64,000 nucleotides of DNA from Crateriforma spongiae (GTDB taxonomy: Bacteria; Planctomycetota; Planctomycetia; Pirellulales; Pirellulaceae): the NCBI RefSeq assembly GCF_012290005.1, contig NZ_JAAXMS010000002.1:930001-994000 (forward strand). Reading direction: 5' to 3'. The notes under the pieces were generated by a model. It made no database searches and was not told where the DNA came from. It worked only from the letters and a program-made list of their open reading frames with translations. Both the position numbers and the translations under genes were made by a program. Shown here one piece after another: positions 28,701-37,700 of this stretch (the first letter of the stretch is position 1; each line of letters starts with the position of its first letter).

Positions 28701-30278
28701 ATGAAATCATTCGAACGCAACGCACTGATCTACTCGACGATCGTCGCCATGGGTGGCTTTCTGTTTGGTCTCGACGCGGCGTTGATCGCCGGAACCGTCG
28801 ACTCCATCACCCAGCAGTTTTCGCTCGACTCGCTTCAACTGGGAAATGCGGTGAGCGCCCCGGCCCTGGGCGTGTTGATCGCACTGCCTTTTGCCGGGTG
28901 GATCTGCAACCAGTTCGGACGCAAGAAGGCGATCTTACTGATTGCCATCTTGTATCTGATCTCCGCTGTCTGTTCCGCGTACGCGGTCAACTATGAAATG
29001 CTCGTGGGCGCCCGTTTTTTGGGGGGACTGGCATTCAGTTCGATCTCACTGGCATCCATGTACATCGGGGAAATCGCGCCGCCGAAACTGCGTGGCAAGC
29101 TGGTTTCCATGACACAGATCAATATCGTCATCGGACTCTCGGGTGCCTATTTCATCAATTATCTCATCCACTACTGGGCCACGTCCGGTACTGGGCTGGC
29201 GGGATCGCTGGGAATCGATGAAGCCAACATGTGGCGTTGGATGCTGGGATCGGAGATCCCCGTCGCCATTGTTTGGTTCTTCTTGCTGCTGATCATTCCC
29301 GAAAGCCCCGCTTGGTACGTTTCAAGGCAGCGTGACGAAGATGCCGCTAAGACCCTCGGAAAACTTCTGCCCGCGGACGAAGTGACCGCTCATTTATCGG
29401 AGATGAAACAGAGCCTTCAGCTTGGCGCGTCGAGCCGATCGATGGGTGCGCAACTTCGAGAGATCTTCAGCCGTCCGATGCGATTGACTTTCATCATCGC
29501 GTTGACGATCGCAATCGCTCAACAGGCGACCGGCATCAACGCGATTCTGTTCTACGCACAAACCGTCTTCAAACAGTTGGGCGGAGGAACGGATGCCGCA
29601 TTCGTACAAGCTATTTGGGTCGGATTGACCGGTATCGTGTTCACGGTCCTGGGATTGCTTCTGGTCGACAAGCTTGGGCGGCGACCGTTGATCATCGGAG
29701 GCATGGTGTGGATCATCGCCAGCTTGGGAATCTGTGCTTATGGATTCCACAAAGCCCGATACACGTTGCCGGCGGATGCGGTCGCCGAACTAGAAGATTT
29801 TTCCGACCCGCAACGTTTGGATCCGCTTGTTGGTCAACCTTTTCCAAGCGACATCGCGTTCAAAAACGCGGTCAACGACGCGATCGGCCCAGATGATGCC
29901 CGCAAGTTCCAGGGGGCGTTGCTGGAACGATCGATCAAGATGCCGGCGACGCTGGTCTTGATCGGCATTCTCAGTTTCATTGCGGCTTTTCATTTCTCGG
30001 TGGGCCCAGTCATGTGGGTTTTGTTTTCCGAGATTTTTCCAATCTCGGTGCGCAGCATTGCGATTCCGCTATTCACCATCGTGACGAGCCTAACGAACTA
30101 CATCGTCCAGAAGTTCTTCCCCTGGCAGCTGGAAACCATGGGCATGACATCGATATTCCTTTTCTATGCCGGCACCGTTTCGATCGGCTTGGTCATCCTG
30201 TTCTTCACGCTGGTTGAAACGAAGAACATGAGCATTGAAGAAATCGAGCGTACACTCCGTCCGAAGGCCCAGTCATGA
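28701..30278 (+). CDS. MFS sugar porter
   Basis: This 525-aa inner-membrane transporter belongs to the sugar porter family. It shows GFLFGLDAALIAG in TM1, FGRKKAILL after TM2, RFLGGLAFSSISLASMYIGE followed by IAPPKLRG, PESPAWYVSRQR at the central loop, QQATGINAILFYAQ in TM7 and LGRRPLIIGG. An extra hydrophilic loop of about 65 residues (around 29755-29935) separates two late helices. I chose the ATG at 28701 (MKSFERNAL). The stop overlaps the next start (ATGA), so it is coupled to the GH127 gene. It likely imports the mono- or disaccharides released by the locus enzymes. Confidence 0.88.
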   Translation: MKSFERNALIYSTIVAMGGFLFGLDAALIAGTVDSITQQFSLDSLQLGNAVSAPALGVLIALPFAGWICNQFGRKKAILLIAILYLISAVCSAYAVNYEMLVGARFLGGLAFSSISLASMYIGEIAPPKLRGKLVSMTQINIVIGLSGAYFINYLIHYWATSGTGLAGSLGIDEANMWRWMLGSEIPVAIVWFFLLLIIPESPAWYVSRQRDEDAAKTLGKLLPADEVTAHLSEMKQSLQLGASSRSMGAQLREIFSRPMRLTFIIALTIAIAQQATGINAILFYAQTVFKQLGGGTDAAFVQAIWVGLTGIVFTVLGLLLVDKLGRRPLIIGGMVWIIASLGICAYGFHKARYTLPADAVAELEDFSDPQRLDPLVGQPFPSDIAFKNAVNDAIGPDDARKFQGALLERSIKMPATLVLIGILSFIAAFHFSVGPVMWVLFSEIFPISVRSIAIPLFTIVTSLTNYIVQKFFPWQLETMGMTSIFLFYAGTVSIGLVILFFTLVETKNMSIEEIERTLRPKAQS

Positions 30279-32239
30279 TTGACACCACGAACAGCCCGCA
30301 TGTCAAGCTCCGCAGCATTCCCATTGCAGATTGTCGATGGACCGAAGGGTTTTGGGCGGACAAGTTCCAACAGTGCCAAGACGTCATGATCCCGTACATG
30401 GGATCGCTACTGAAAGGCGACATCGGCCACGGTCTGAACAACTTCAAGATCGCCGCCGGAATGATGGAAGGCAAACATCAGGGATTCGCCTGGCATGATG
30501 GGGATTTCTTTAAGTGGATGGAGGCCGCCGTCTACGTCTATTCGATCAATCGTGACTCATCGATTCTCGACGAACTCGACGAGATTCTGGAGATTGTCGC
30601 CAAGGTGCAGGAAGACGATGGTTATCTGCATACCCAAATCCAGATTGAAAACATCGGCCACTTTTCCAATCGCAAATACCACGAGATGTACAATTGCGGG
30701 CACTTATACACGAGTGCTTGTGTACATCATCGAGTGACGGGCAAACGCAATTTCCTAGACATTGCGATCAAGAACGCCGACCTGCTCTACAAGCTGTTCC
30801 AGCCGCGCCCCAAAGAACTCTGCCGCTTCGGTTTCAACCAATCCCAGATCATGGGATTGGTTGAACTGTATCGAACGACGCGCGACAAACGCTACTTGGA
30901 ACTTGCCGAAATCTTCATCAACAATCGTGGGCAGTCGGAAGTCGTCGACGACCCCAGCACCGAAGGATATCCCATTGGGGACATGGTTCAGGAACGTGTC
31001 CCGCTGCGAGAGGAAACTGAGGCAGTCGGGCACGCGGTGCTAGCACTGTACTACTACGCCGGTGCAGCCGACGTGTTCGCGGAAACGGGCGAAAAGGCAC
31101 TGATCGACGCGCTCGACCGTCTGTGGCACAACGTTTGTGAACAGAAGATGTATGTCACCGGTGCCGTTGGACAAGCTCACTTCGGCGCGTCGACGCGACG
31201 CGATAAAATCGAAGAGGGTTTTTTGGACGCCTACTTGATGCCGATGGCAACCGCGTACAACGAAACGTGCGCAAACATTGCCAACGCGATGTTCAATTTC
31301 CGTTTGTTGGGCATCCATGGCCAATCAAAGTATGCCGACATCATGGAACTGGTGGCGATGAACAGCGCCCTGGTCGGTATCGGCCTGGGCGGCAAGGACT
31401 ACTTTTACGCCAATCCACTACGACTCAATCGCGGCCAGCGGGATTATCAAGATCATCGCGATTGCACCGAAAGCCCGATTCGCGAACCGTACATCGAGTG
31501 CTTTTGCTGCCCGCCCAACTTGGTTCGCACGATTGCCAAACTTTCCAACTGGGCTTACAGCCTGACCGACAACGGTGTGGCAGTGAACCTGTTTGGTGGC
31601 AACCGCCTGGAGACAAAGCTGACCGACGGGTCGGATTTCACACTGACCCAGCAATCGGCCTATCCCTTCGAAGGCGCAATCCGATTCACCGTTGAGAAGT
31701 GCCGGCAGAGGCCCATCGAGATCTTGCTTCGCATTCCGGATTGGGCTGACGGTGCAAAACTGTTGGTCAACGGAAGTCCCATGGGCATCAATGTCGAACC
31801 AGGCTCGTTTTCCAAAATCGAGCGATCGTGGGAATCGGGTGACACGATTGAGCTAAATCTGCCAATGGATGTGACCCTGATGAAGGGGCATCCGCTGATC
31901 GAAGAAGTTCGAAACCAAGCGGCAATCAAGGTGGGACCGCTTGTGTATTGCTTGGAATCACCGGACCTTCCCGACGATGTCCGCACGCTGGATGTGCATT
32001 TACCGTCGGACATTGATTTAAAAAAGGAAAGTGATCCGGAGCTACTGGGCGGAATCACCACGCTCAGCGGCGAGGTCTTGGTGCGAAGCGAACAACGCCA
32101 GCAGATGTACGGACGACTGCACGACGGCCAACCGTGGCGAACGATCCAGACGCGTTTCGTGCCCTACTTCGCGTGGTCCAATCGTGGTGAGGCCGAAATG
32201 ACCGTCTTCCTGCCGATTGTATGGAGCCAACGGACATAG
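30275..32239 (+). CDS. GH127 family glycoside hydrolase (DUF1680), cytoplasmic
   Basis: This 654-aa protein has no signal peptide. The (alpha/alpha)6 barrel holds WHDGDFFKWMEAAVYV and AYNETCANIA (Glu330, Cys332), then ECFCCPPNLVR (Cys411, Cys412). These match the zinc-binding Glu and three Cys of characterised beta-L-arabinofuranosidases. Some GH127 enzymes from carrageenan loci are instead 3,6-anhydro-D-galactosidases. Here the dehydrogenase, cycloisomerase-like enzyme, kinase and aldolase favour that second activity, which would release anhydrogalactose after import by the coupled MFS gene. Arabinofuranosidase is the main alternative. Confidence 0.83.
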   Translation: MIDTTNSPHVKLRSIPIADCRWTEGFWADKFQQCQDVMIPYMGSLLKGDIGHGLNNFKIAAGMMEGKHQGFAWHDGDFFKWMEAAVYVYSINRDSSILDELDEILEIVAKVQEDDGYLHTQIQIENIGHFSNRKYHEMYNCGHLYTSACVHHRVTGKRNFLDIAIKNADLLYKLFQPRPKELCRFGFNQSQIMGLVELYRTTRDKRYLELAEIFINNRGQSEVVDDPSTEGYPIGDMVQERVPLREETEAVGHAVLALYYYAGAADVFAETGEKALIDALDRLWHNVCEQKMYVTGAVGQAHFGASTRRDKIEEGFLDAYLMPMATAYNETCANIANAMFNFRLLGIHGQSKYADIMELVAMNSALVGIGLGGKDYFYANPLRLNRGQRDYQDHRDCTESPIREPYIECFCCPPNLVRTIAKLSNWAYSLTDNGVAVNLFGGNRLETKLTDGSDFTLTQQSAYPFEGAIRFTVEKCRQRPIEILLRIPDWADGAKLLVNGSPMGINVEPGSFSKIERSWESGDTIELNLPMDVTLMKGHPLIEEVRNQAAIKVGPLVYCLESPDLPDDVRTLDVHLPSDIDLKKESDPELLGGITTLSGEVLVRSEQRQQMYGRLHDGQPWRTIQTRFVPYFAWSNRGEAEMTVFLPIVWSQRT

Positions 32240-32495
32240 GAATCTGCCGACCAACATGCAAGCTTGGACAGCCATCGCGTAATGTTGCCCAATCGGGTGC
32301 CAACTTCGATACCTGCCATCGGATTTCCCCAACTGGAACACGGTGTACAGCGTCTTTCGAAGACGACGATTGGATGGAACCAGGAGGCCAACCGTGACTT
32401 TGTCGCCAATTTATGGGCAATCTCAGAGACAGCGGGAGTCTACTAGAATTGGTGATGATCGCTTTTGATGCTAGACCTGGGGATTTCTCCCGCTT

Positions 32496-33029
32496 ATGAA
32501 ACATGACCAGCCGGAAAACGTCGAGGAACAGTTCGTGCAGATGTTTGCCGGACATGAGCGCGACCTGCGCGCGTTTGTTCGGTCGATGGGGCTAGACTGG
32601 GCCGCCGCCGACGACGTGATGCAGACGGTCAGCCTGGTGATGTGGCGTAAGTGGCATGAATATGATGTCGATTCGGACTTCATGAAATGGGCTCGGGTGA
32701 TCACCCGATTCGAGGTGCTGAAGTACCGCCGCAAGATGGCCAGGGACCGGCATGTCTTCCGTGAAGATGTCATGTCGCTGCTGGCGGGCGTCGTTGAAGA
32801 GGTAGACGCCAGCAGTTCAAGCGATGAGTTTCGGGACGCGTTGCAGGCGTGCCTGAAAATGCTTCCGGAAAAATCAGGACACCTGATTCGAGCAGCCTAC
32901 GCTGGAGACCGGACAATTCGCGAAGTCGCCGACGATGTCGGTCAATCCGCGACCGCGTTCTACAAGACGCTCAATCGGATACGCGAAAAGCTCCGCCAGT
33001 GCGTTCGGCAGCGTCTGAATGCGACGTAG
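32496..33029 (+). CDS. ECF RNA polymerase sigma factor (Rhodopirellula/Verrucomicrobium type)
   Basis: This 177-aa sigma factor has a region 2 with AADDVMQTVSLVMWRKW and FMKWARVITRFEVLKYRRK, and a region 4 helix-turn-helix with TIREVADDVGQSATAFYKTL. This layout is that of the planctomycete/verrucomicrobial ECF group that typically lies next to a FecR-LamG protein. The gene starts at ATG 32496 and ends 67 bases before the FecR-like gene. It probably controls itself and the sulfatase/PSD1 block downstream. Confidence 0.87.
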   Translation: MKHDQPENVEEQFVQMFAGHERDLRAFVRSMGLDWAAADDVMQTVSLVMWRKWHEYDVDSDFMKWARVITRFEVLKYRRKMARDRHVFREDVMSLLAGVVEEVDASSSSDEFRDALQACLKMLPEKSGHLIRAAYAGDRTIREVADDVGQSATAFYKTLNRIREKLRQCVRQRLNAT

Positions 33030-33096
33030 CAGCGGGCGCCAGAGATTTTGATGTTGTTTTTTCGGGCAATCTCCTGGCGATCGGGAGTCTGTCTGT

Positions 33097-34749
33097 ATGG
33101 ACAATCATCGCCTGAACGAACTCACGCTGGCCCATCTCGATGGATGTATTTCGGACAGCGAATTTGCTGAGTTACAGCAATTGCTGGAATCAGATGCCGA
33201 TGCGCGTACCCGATATGTGGAAATGGCACGGCTTGACTCCGAGTTGCGGGAGTCCGGGGGAGCGTTTGACGAACCCGCGAGTGAAAAATCACCGCAGCTA
33301 TCAACTTGGTCTCGTATGCCACGAGTCGCTCAGACGCTGGTCATTGCTGCCACCGTTCTGATTCTACTGGTACCGACGTGGATGATGGTTCGCCCCGACA
33401 GACCGGTTGGCAACCAAGTTGGGGGCACAACGAATGCAACTCCGTCAAAGCCTGTGCGTAGTGTCGCAGTCATCTCCGCCGAAGCGGATGCGGTGTGGAC
33501 GGCAGAGGATGGAAAACGAATTGGCAAAGGTACGGCACTTGAACCCGGCATGCTGAATCTGGCGGAAGGCCTGGCTCAGATCGACTTTTTCAGCGGCGCC
33601 TCCATGACCCTGTCGGGTCCCACCGTGATTGAACTGAGGAGCAGGAATCTGGCTGTTTTGCATCGGGGACGTGTTCGGGCGAATGTCCCTCCTGCTGCTC
33701 GCGGCTTTGAAATTCAGACAGCAGATGTGCGACTCGAGGATCTCGGTACAAGCTTCGGAATCGTTGCGGGCGACAACGGTCAGTCGGATGTCGTTGTGTT
33801 TGACGGCGAAGTTCGGGCTGTTGACCGCGAGGCGGATGAACTTTCTCTTCTCGCCGGTGACACGGCTCACCTCGTCGAAGGTGAAGCGACAATGTCTTCA
33901 AGTCAAGAATTGGGGGAGTTTCCAGACATCCTGGCGATCATCGAACGGTCTGGCGACCTTGTCCAGTCTCGCTATGCCCGTTGGAAAGCGGCAGCAACCG
34001 ACAGACGCAGCGACCCACGCCTGATCGCCTATTACGATTTTGAGAACCTGACAGACACTTCCCGCCGCTTGGCAAATCGCGCGGTCGCTGGCTCCGGCAG
34101 CGAACTGGATGGTGGCATTGTTGGTGCTCGGGTCGCCGATGGCAGGTGGCCCGGTAAACCGGCATTGGATTTTCGTGGTGAAGGCGACCGCGTACGGTTC
34201 AACATCCCGGGCGAGTTCGACGCCATGACACTGTATGCGTGGGTTCGGATCGACGCTTTGGACAGGGACCTGAACTCCTTGTTTCTAACCGACCACTTCG
34301 ATCCCGGAGAAATCCATTGGCAACTGTCGGTGCATGGATCGTTGCATTTCGCGACCAGTCCTATTGGTGTTCCACCCGCGCCGGCCGGCTTTGAAGTTGC
34401 ACCTAATGAACAGATTCAAGCCGAGAACCGTCGGTTCTGGTCAGAAAACTTTTGGGACGCCAGCCAGAGTGGGCATTGGTTTCTTCTGGCAACAACGGTG
34501 GATCGCGCAAAGCAACCGAGTGTTGTTCACTACATCAATGGCCAACCCGTTGGATTCAATGGTGGAAGCAACATGGATCGACCGCTTCCAAAACTGCGAA
34601 TCGGATATGCCGATCTCGGAAACTGGACGGATCCGATCTGGGCCAAGGCCATTCGTTCGCTGAATGGACGCATTGACGAGTTTGCCATCTACTCCGCTGC
34701 GCTTGAAGCGAATGAAATCCGCACCATATATATGCAGGGCAGACCATGA
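33097..34749 (+). CDS. membrane FecR-domain protein with LamG-like C-terminus
   Basis: This 550-aa protein is the usual partner of this kind of sigma factor. The N-terminal 80 residues or so (LTLAHLDGCISDSEFAELQQ) form an anti-sigma-like cytoplasmic part, one membrane helix follows (TLVIAATVLILLVPTWMMV), then a FecR domain (LNLAEGLAQIDFFSGASMTL, DLGTSFGIV) and a concanavalin/LamG domain with MTLYAWVRIDALD and GRIDEFAIYSAAL. It probably senses a periplasmic signal and adjusts the sigma factor. Its stop overlaps the start of the next frame by ATGA at 34746. Confidence 0.83.
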   Translation: MDNHRLNELTLAHLDGCISDSEFAELQQLLESDADARTRYVEMARLDSELRESGGAFDEPASEKSPQLSTWSRMPRVAQTLVIAATVLILLVPTWMMVRPDRPVGNQVGGTTNATPSKPVRSVAVISAEADAVWTAEDGKRIGKGTALEPGMLNLAEGLAQIDFFSGASMTLSGPTVIELRSRNLAVLHRGRVRANVPPAARGFEIQTADVRLEDLGTSFGIVAGDNGQSDVVVFDGEVRAVDREADELSLLAGDTAHLVEGEATMSSSQELGEFPDILAIIERSGDLVQSRYARWKAAATDRRSDPRLIAYYDFENLTDTSRRLANRAVAGSGSELDGGIVGARVADGRWPGKPALDFRGEGDRVRFNIPGEFDAMTLYAWVRIDALDRDLNSLFLTDHFDPGEIHWQLSVHGSLHFATSPIGVPPAPAGFEVAPNEQIQAENRRFWSENFWDASQSGHWFLLATTVDRAKQPSVVHYINGQPVGFNGGSNMDRPLPKLRIGYADLGNWTDPIWAKAIRSLNGRIDEFAIYSAALEANEIRTIYMQGRP

Positions 34750-37700
34750 GAGGAAAAACACTTCGATACCAGCACGAAGCGCGAGCGAGCGAATCACTGA
34801 TGGCAGAACTCACTTGCTTGCGTTTCGTGCTTGTGCTTGTCGTTATCCTCGGCATAGAAACCAACAGTCTGTTCGCGCAAGAAGACGTTGCCAACAACGA
34901 AGGGTTGCCGATCGAGATTCTTAAAGGGGAATCTCCCTTCACGCCGAACGCACAATGGAAACAACTCAGCAACGGGCACGCCGGATGTGAAGGATCCCAA
35001 TGGGAAATTCGCAATGGCGAATTCGCGCTGATGTATGCCGCCCACCACGATCGCCTGGCATTCCGCTGGACTGAGTCAAAGGGACTGGAGGTCTGGCGAG
35101 ATGATTCGCCCGAAGCGACATCGTTCAGACCCGATGGAAGTGGTGGCTACTACGTCGTTGAACAAACCACTCGGCAGCTCACTCGTTGGAACTCCAAAGG
35201 GCAACAGGTTGCGATCCTTGCCGATCGCTACCAGGGAAAGCGTCTGAACCGTCCCAATGATTGTGTGGTGCACTCCGATGGAAGCGTCTGGTTCACCGAT
35301 CCCGATTGGCTTTTCAATCAACGTCCAGGCGACACCAAAGAACTCGCCGGCCAGTTCGTGTTTCGGTTCGATCCGCGAGATAACTCCCTCCGGAAGATGG
35401 TGGACGGATTAGACAAACCCAATGGGATCGCCTTCTCGCCGGATGAAAGGTGGTTGTTTGTGACCGATAGTGCTACCAAGAACCTCTATCGTTGGAAGAT
35501 CAACAACAAGAACGAATTGGATCGGCGTGAAGTCTTCGCAACATTCGCCGATACGGGCAACGACGGAATTGCATTTGATCGGTTCGGACGACTTTGGTGC
35601 TGCACGAAGGCTGGCCTCGCCATCTTGAATGAGTCGGGCCAAACCAAGACGGTTGTTAAGACGCCCGGCAAACCCACGTCGGTTGCGTTCGCGCCGGCGC
35701 CTTCGCGAAGCATCGCCGTCACAACCCGTGATGCCTGCTACATCACGGAGCTTGCCGAGGAAGATGCTGGACAACCCCAGTTGGTTGATCGAGCGGGCGA
35801 TGACCGGAAAGAGGACTCCGAAATCCTATTCGTCCGGCGCGTTGCCCCCCTGCTACGCGAGAAGTGTCTTGGCTGTCATGGAAACGACCCCGATTTCATT
35901 GAGGGATCGCTCGACTTGCGAACACGTGAGGGATTGCTGTCGGGTGGTGACAGCGGCGAACCTGCTATCGTTGTCGCAGCGCCGCAGGACAGCCCGCTGT
36001 ACCTTGCTTCGACCCGCCAGAGCGACGACTGGTCCGAGATGCCTCCCAAAGAGGCGGAGCAATTGTCGGCCGAAGAACTCCAATGGCTATATGATTGGAT
36101 CGATTCGGGTGCCCAGTGGCCAAGCGACGATCGCCGCCGCGAAATTGAAGAAACGTACGAAGACGAATGGTCAGTGGAGGATGGAATCGTCGTGCAGACT
36201 TCGGGCGGTTTGGATTCTCACTGGACCAATCGCAAGTACGATCCAGCGGGACTCTGGGCCTACCAACCGTTGCAACAATACCAGCACGACGCGCAAGGCA
36301 GTGAATCAAACACAGGATCTCGCTCGAATGGTGCTCACTCGGGAATTGCTCAGTCGGACAGTGCACACTCGCTTGCGCGTCGTGCTAGTAAGAATCATCA
36401 AAACCCGATTGATGTCCTGATTGACGAAGCGTTGCCCGACGAGTTGGTGGCTGCACCGAGAGCTGATCGAAGAACGCTGATTCGGCGAGCCACCTATGAC
36501 TTGACGGGCCTTCCGGCGACTCCCGAAGAAGTCGATGCGTTTGTCAACGATTCAGGTTCGGATCAACAGGCCTTTGCCAAAGTCGTGGATCGATTGTTGA
36601 GATCACCCCACTATGGCGAGCGGATGGCCCAGCACTGGCTAGATGTCGTTCGCTACGCCGACTCATCAGGCTTTGCAAATGACTATGAACGCGGCAACGC
36701 TTGGCGGTATCGCGATTACGTGGTGCGTTCGTTCAACGATGACAAGCCGTATGATCAGTTTATTCTTGAACAAATTGCGGGAGACGAACTGTATCCCAAA
36801 GATCCAGAGATGATTGTGGCGACTGGGTTTCTACGCATGGGCCCATGGGAATTGACTGGCATGGAAGTCGCCAAAGTAGCCCGACAGCGGTTTCTTGATG
36901 ATGTGACCAACAGTGTTGGTGAGACATTCCTGGCCCATTCATTGCAATGCGCACGGTGCCACGACCACAAGTTCGATCCTGTTCCCACACGAGACTATTA
37001 TTCCATCCAAGCGGTGTTCGCGACGACGCAACTGGCCGAGCGAAAAGCCGAGTTTGTCCCCGACGAGAACACCACCGGTTTTGACGAGCAGGCGTACCTC
37101 AAGCAAAAACTGCAACAACATCAACAGGCTCTCGACGAACTGGATTCGGTACTGCTGCAGAACGCCCAGCGGTGGTATCAACAACAGGGGAAATCCCCGG
37201 AGTCCTGGGATCGTGCAATTGCCGACCTTAAAGCGAAGGGTCGCAAGAAGAACCTGTTTAGCGACGCCCGGTCGGCGATGATTAAGTCGGGTATCGCTGA
37301 AAATGAATACCCGCCAAAGCTGGTCGGCTTTACCCCGGAGCAGTTTGGACGCGAACGTGTCGCGAGGAAAGGGATTGAGCGTTTGAGATGGGAGCTGGAG
37401 CGGTATCAGCCGTATGCACTCGCTGTCTACAACGGTCGAACGAGGGACGTGAAGGGCATCTACGCGCCGACGCGAATTCCGAAGGACCGTTTTCACAAAG
37501 GCGAACTCGAGCAAACCGCGATCTTAACCGGTGGCGATCCGTTTTCACCGGGCGAGCCGGTTTCGCCGGGGACACTGAGTGTCGTCAACGACCAAGTCAC
37601 TCCGTCAATTCCCGACACCACCAGCGGACGACGCGCCGCGTTTGCACGCTGGATCGCTGACGCGAAGAACCCTTTGACCACACGCGTGATTGTCAATCGG

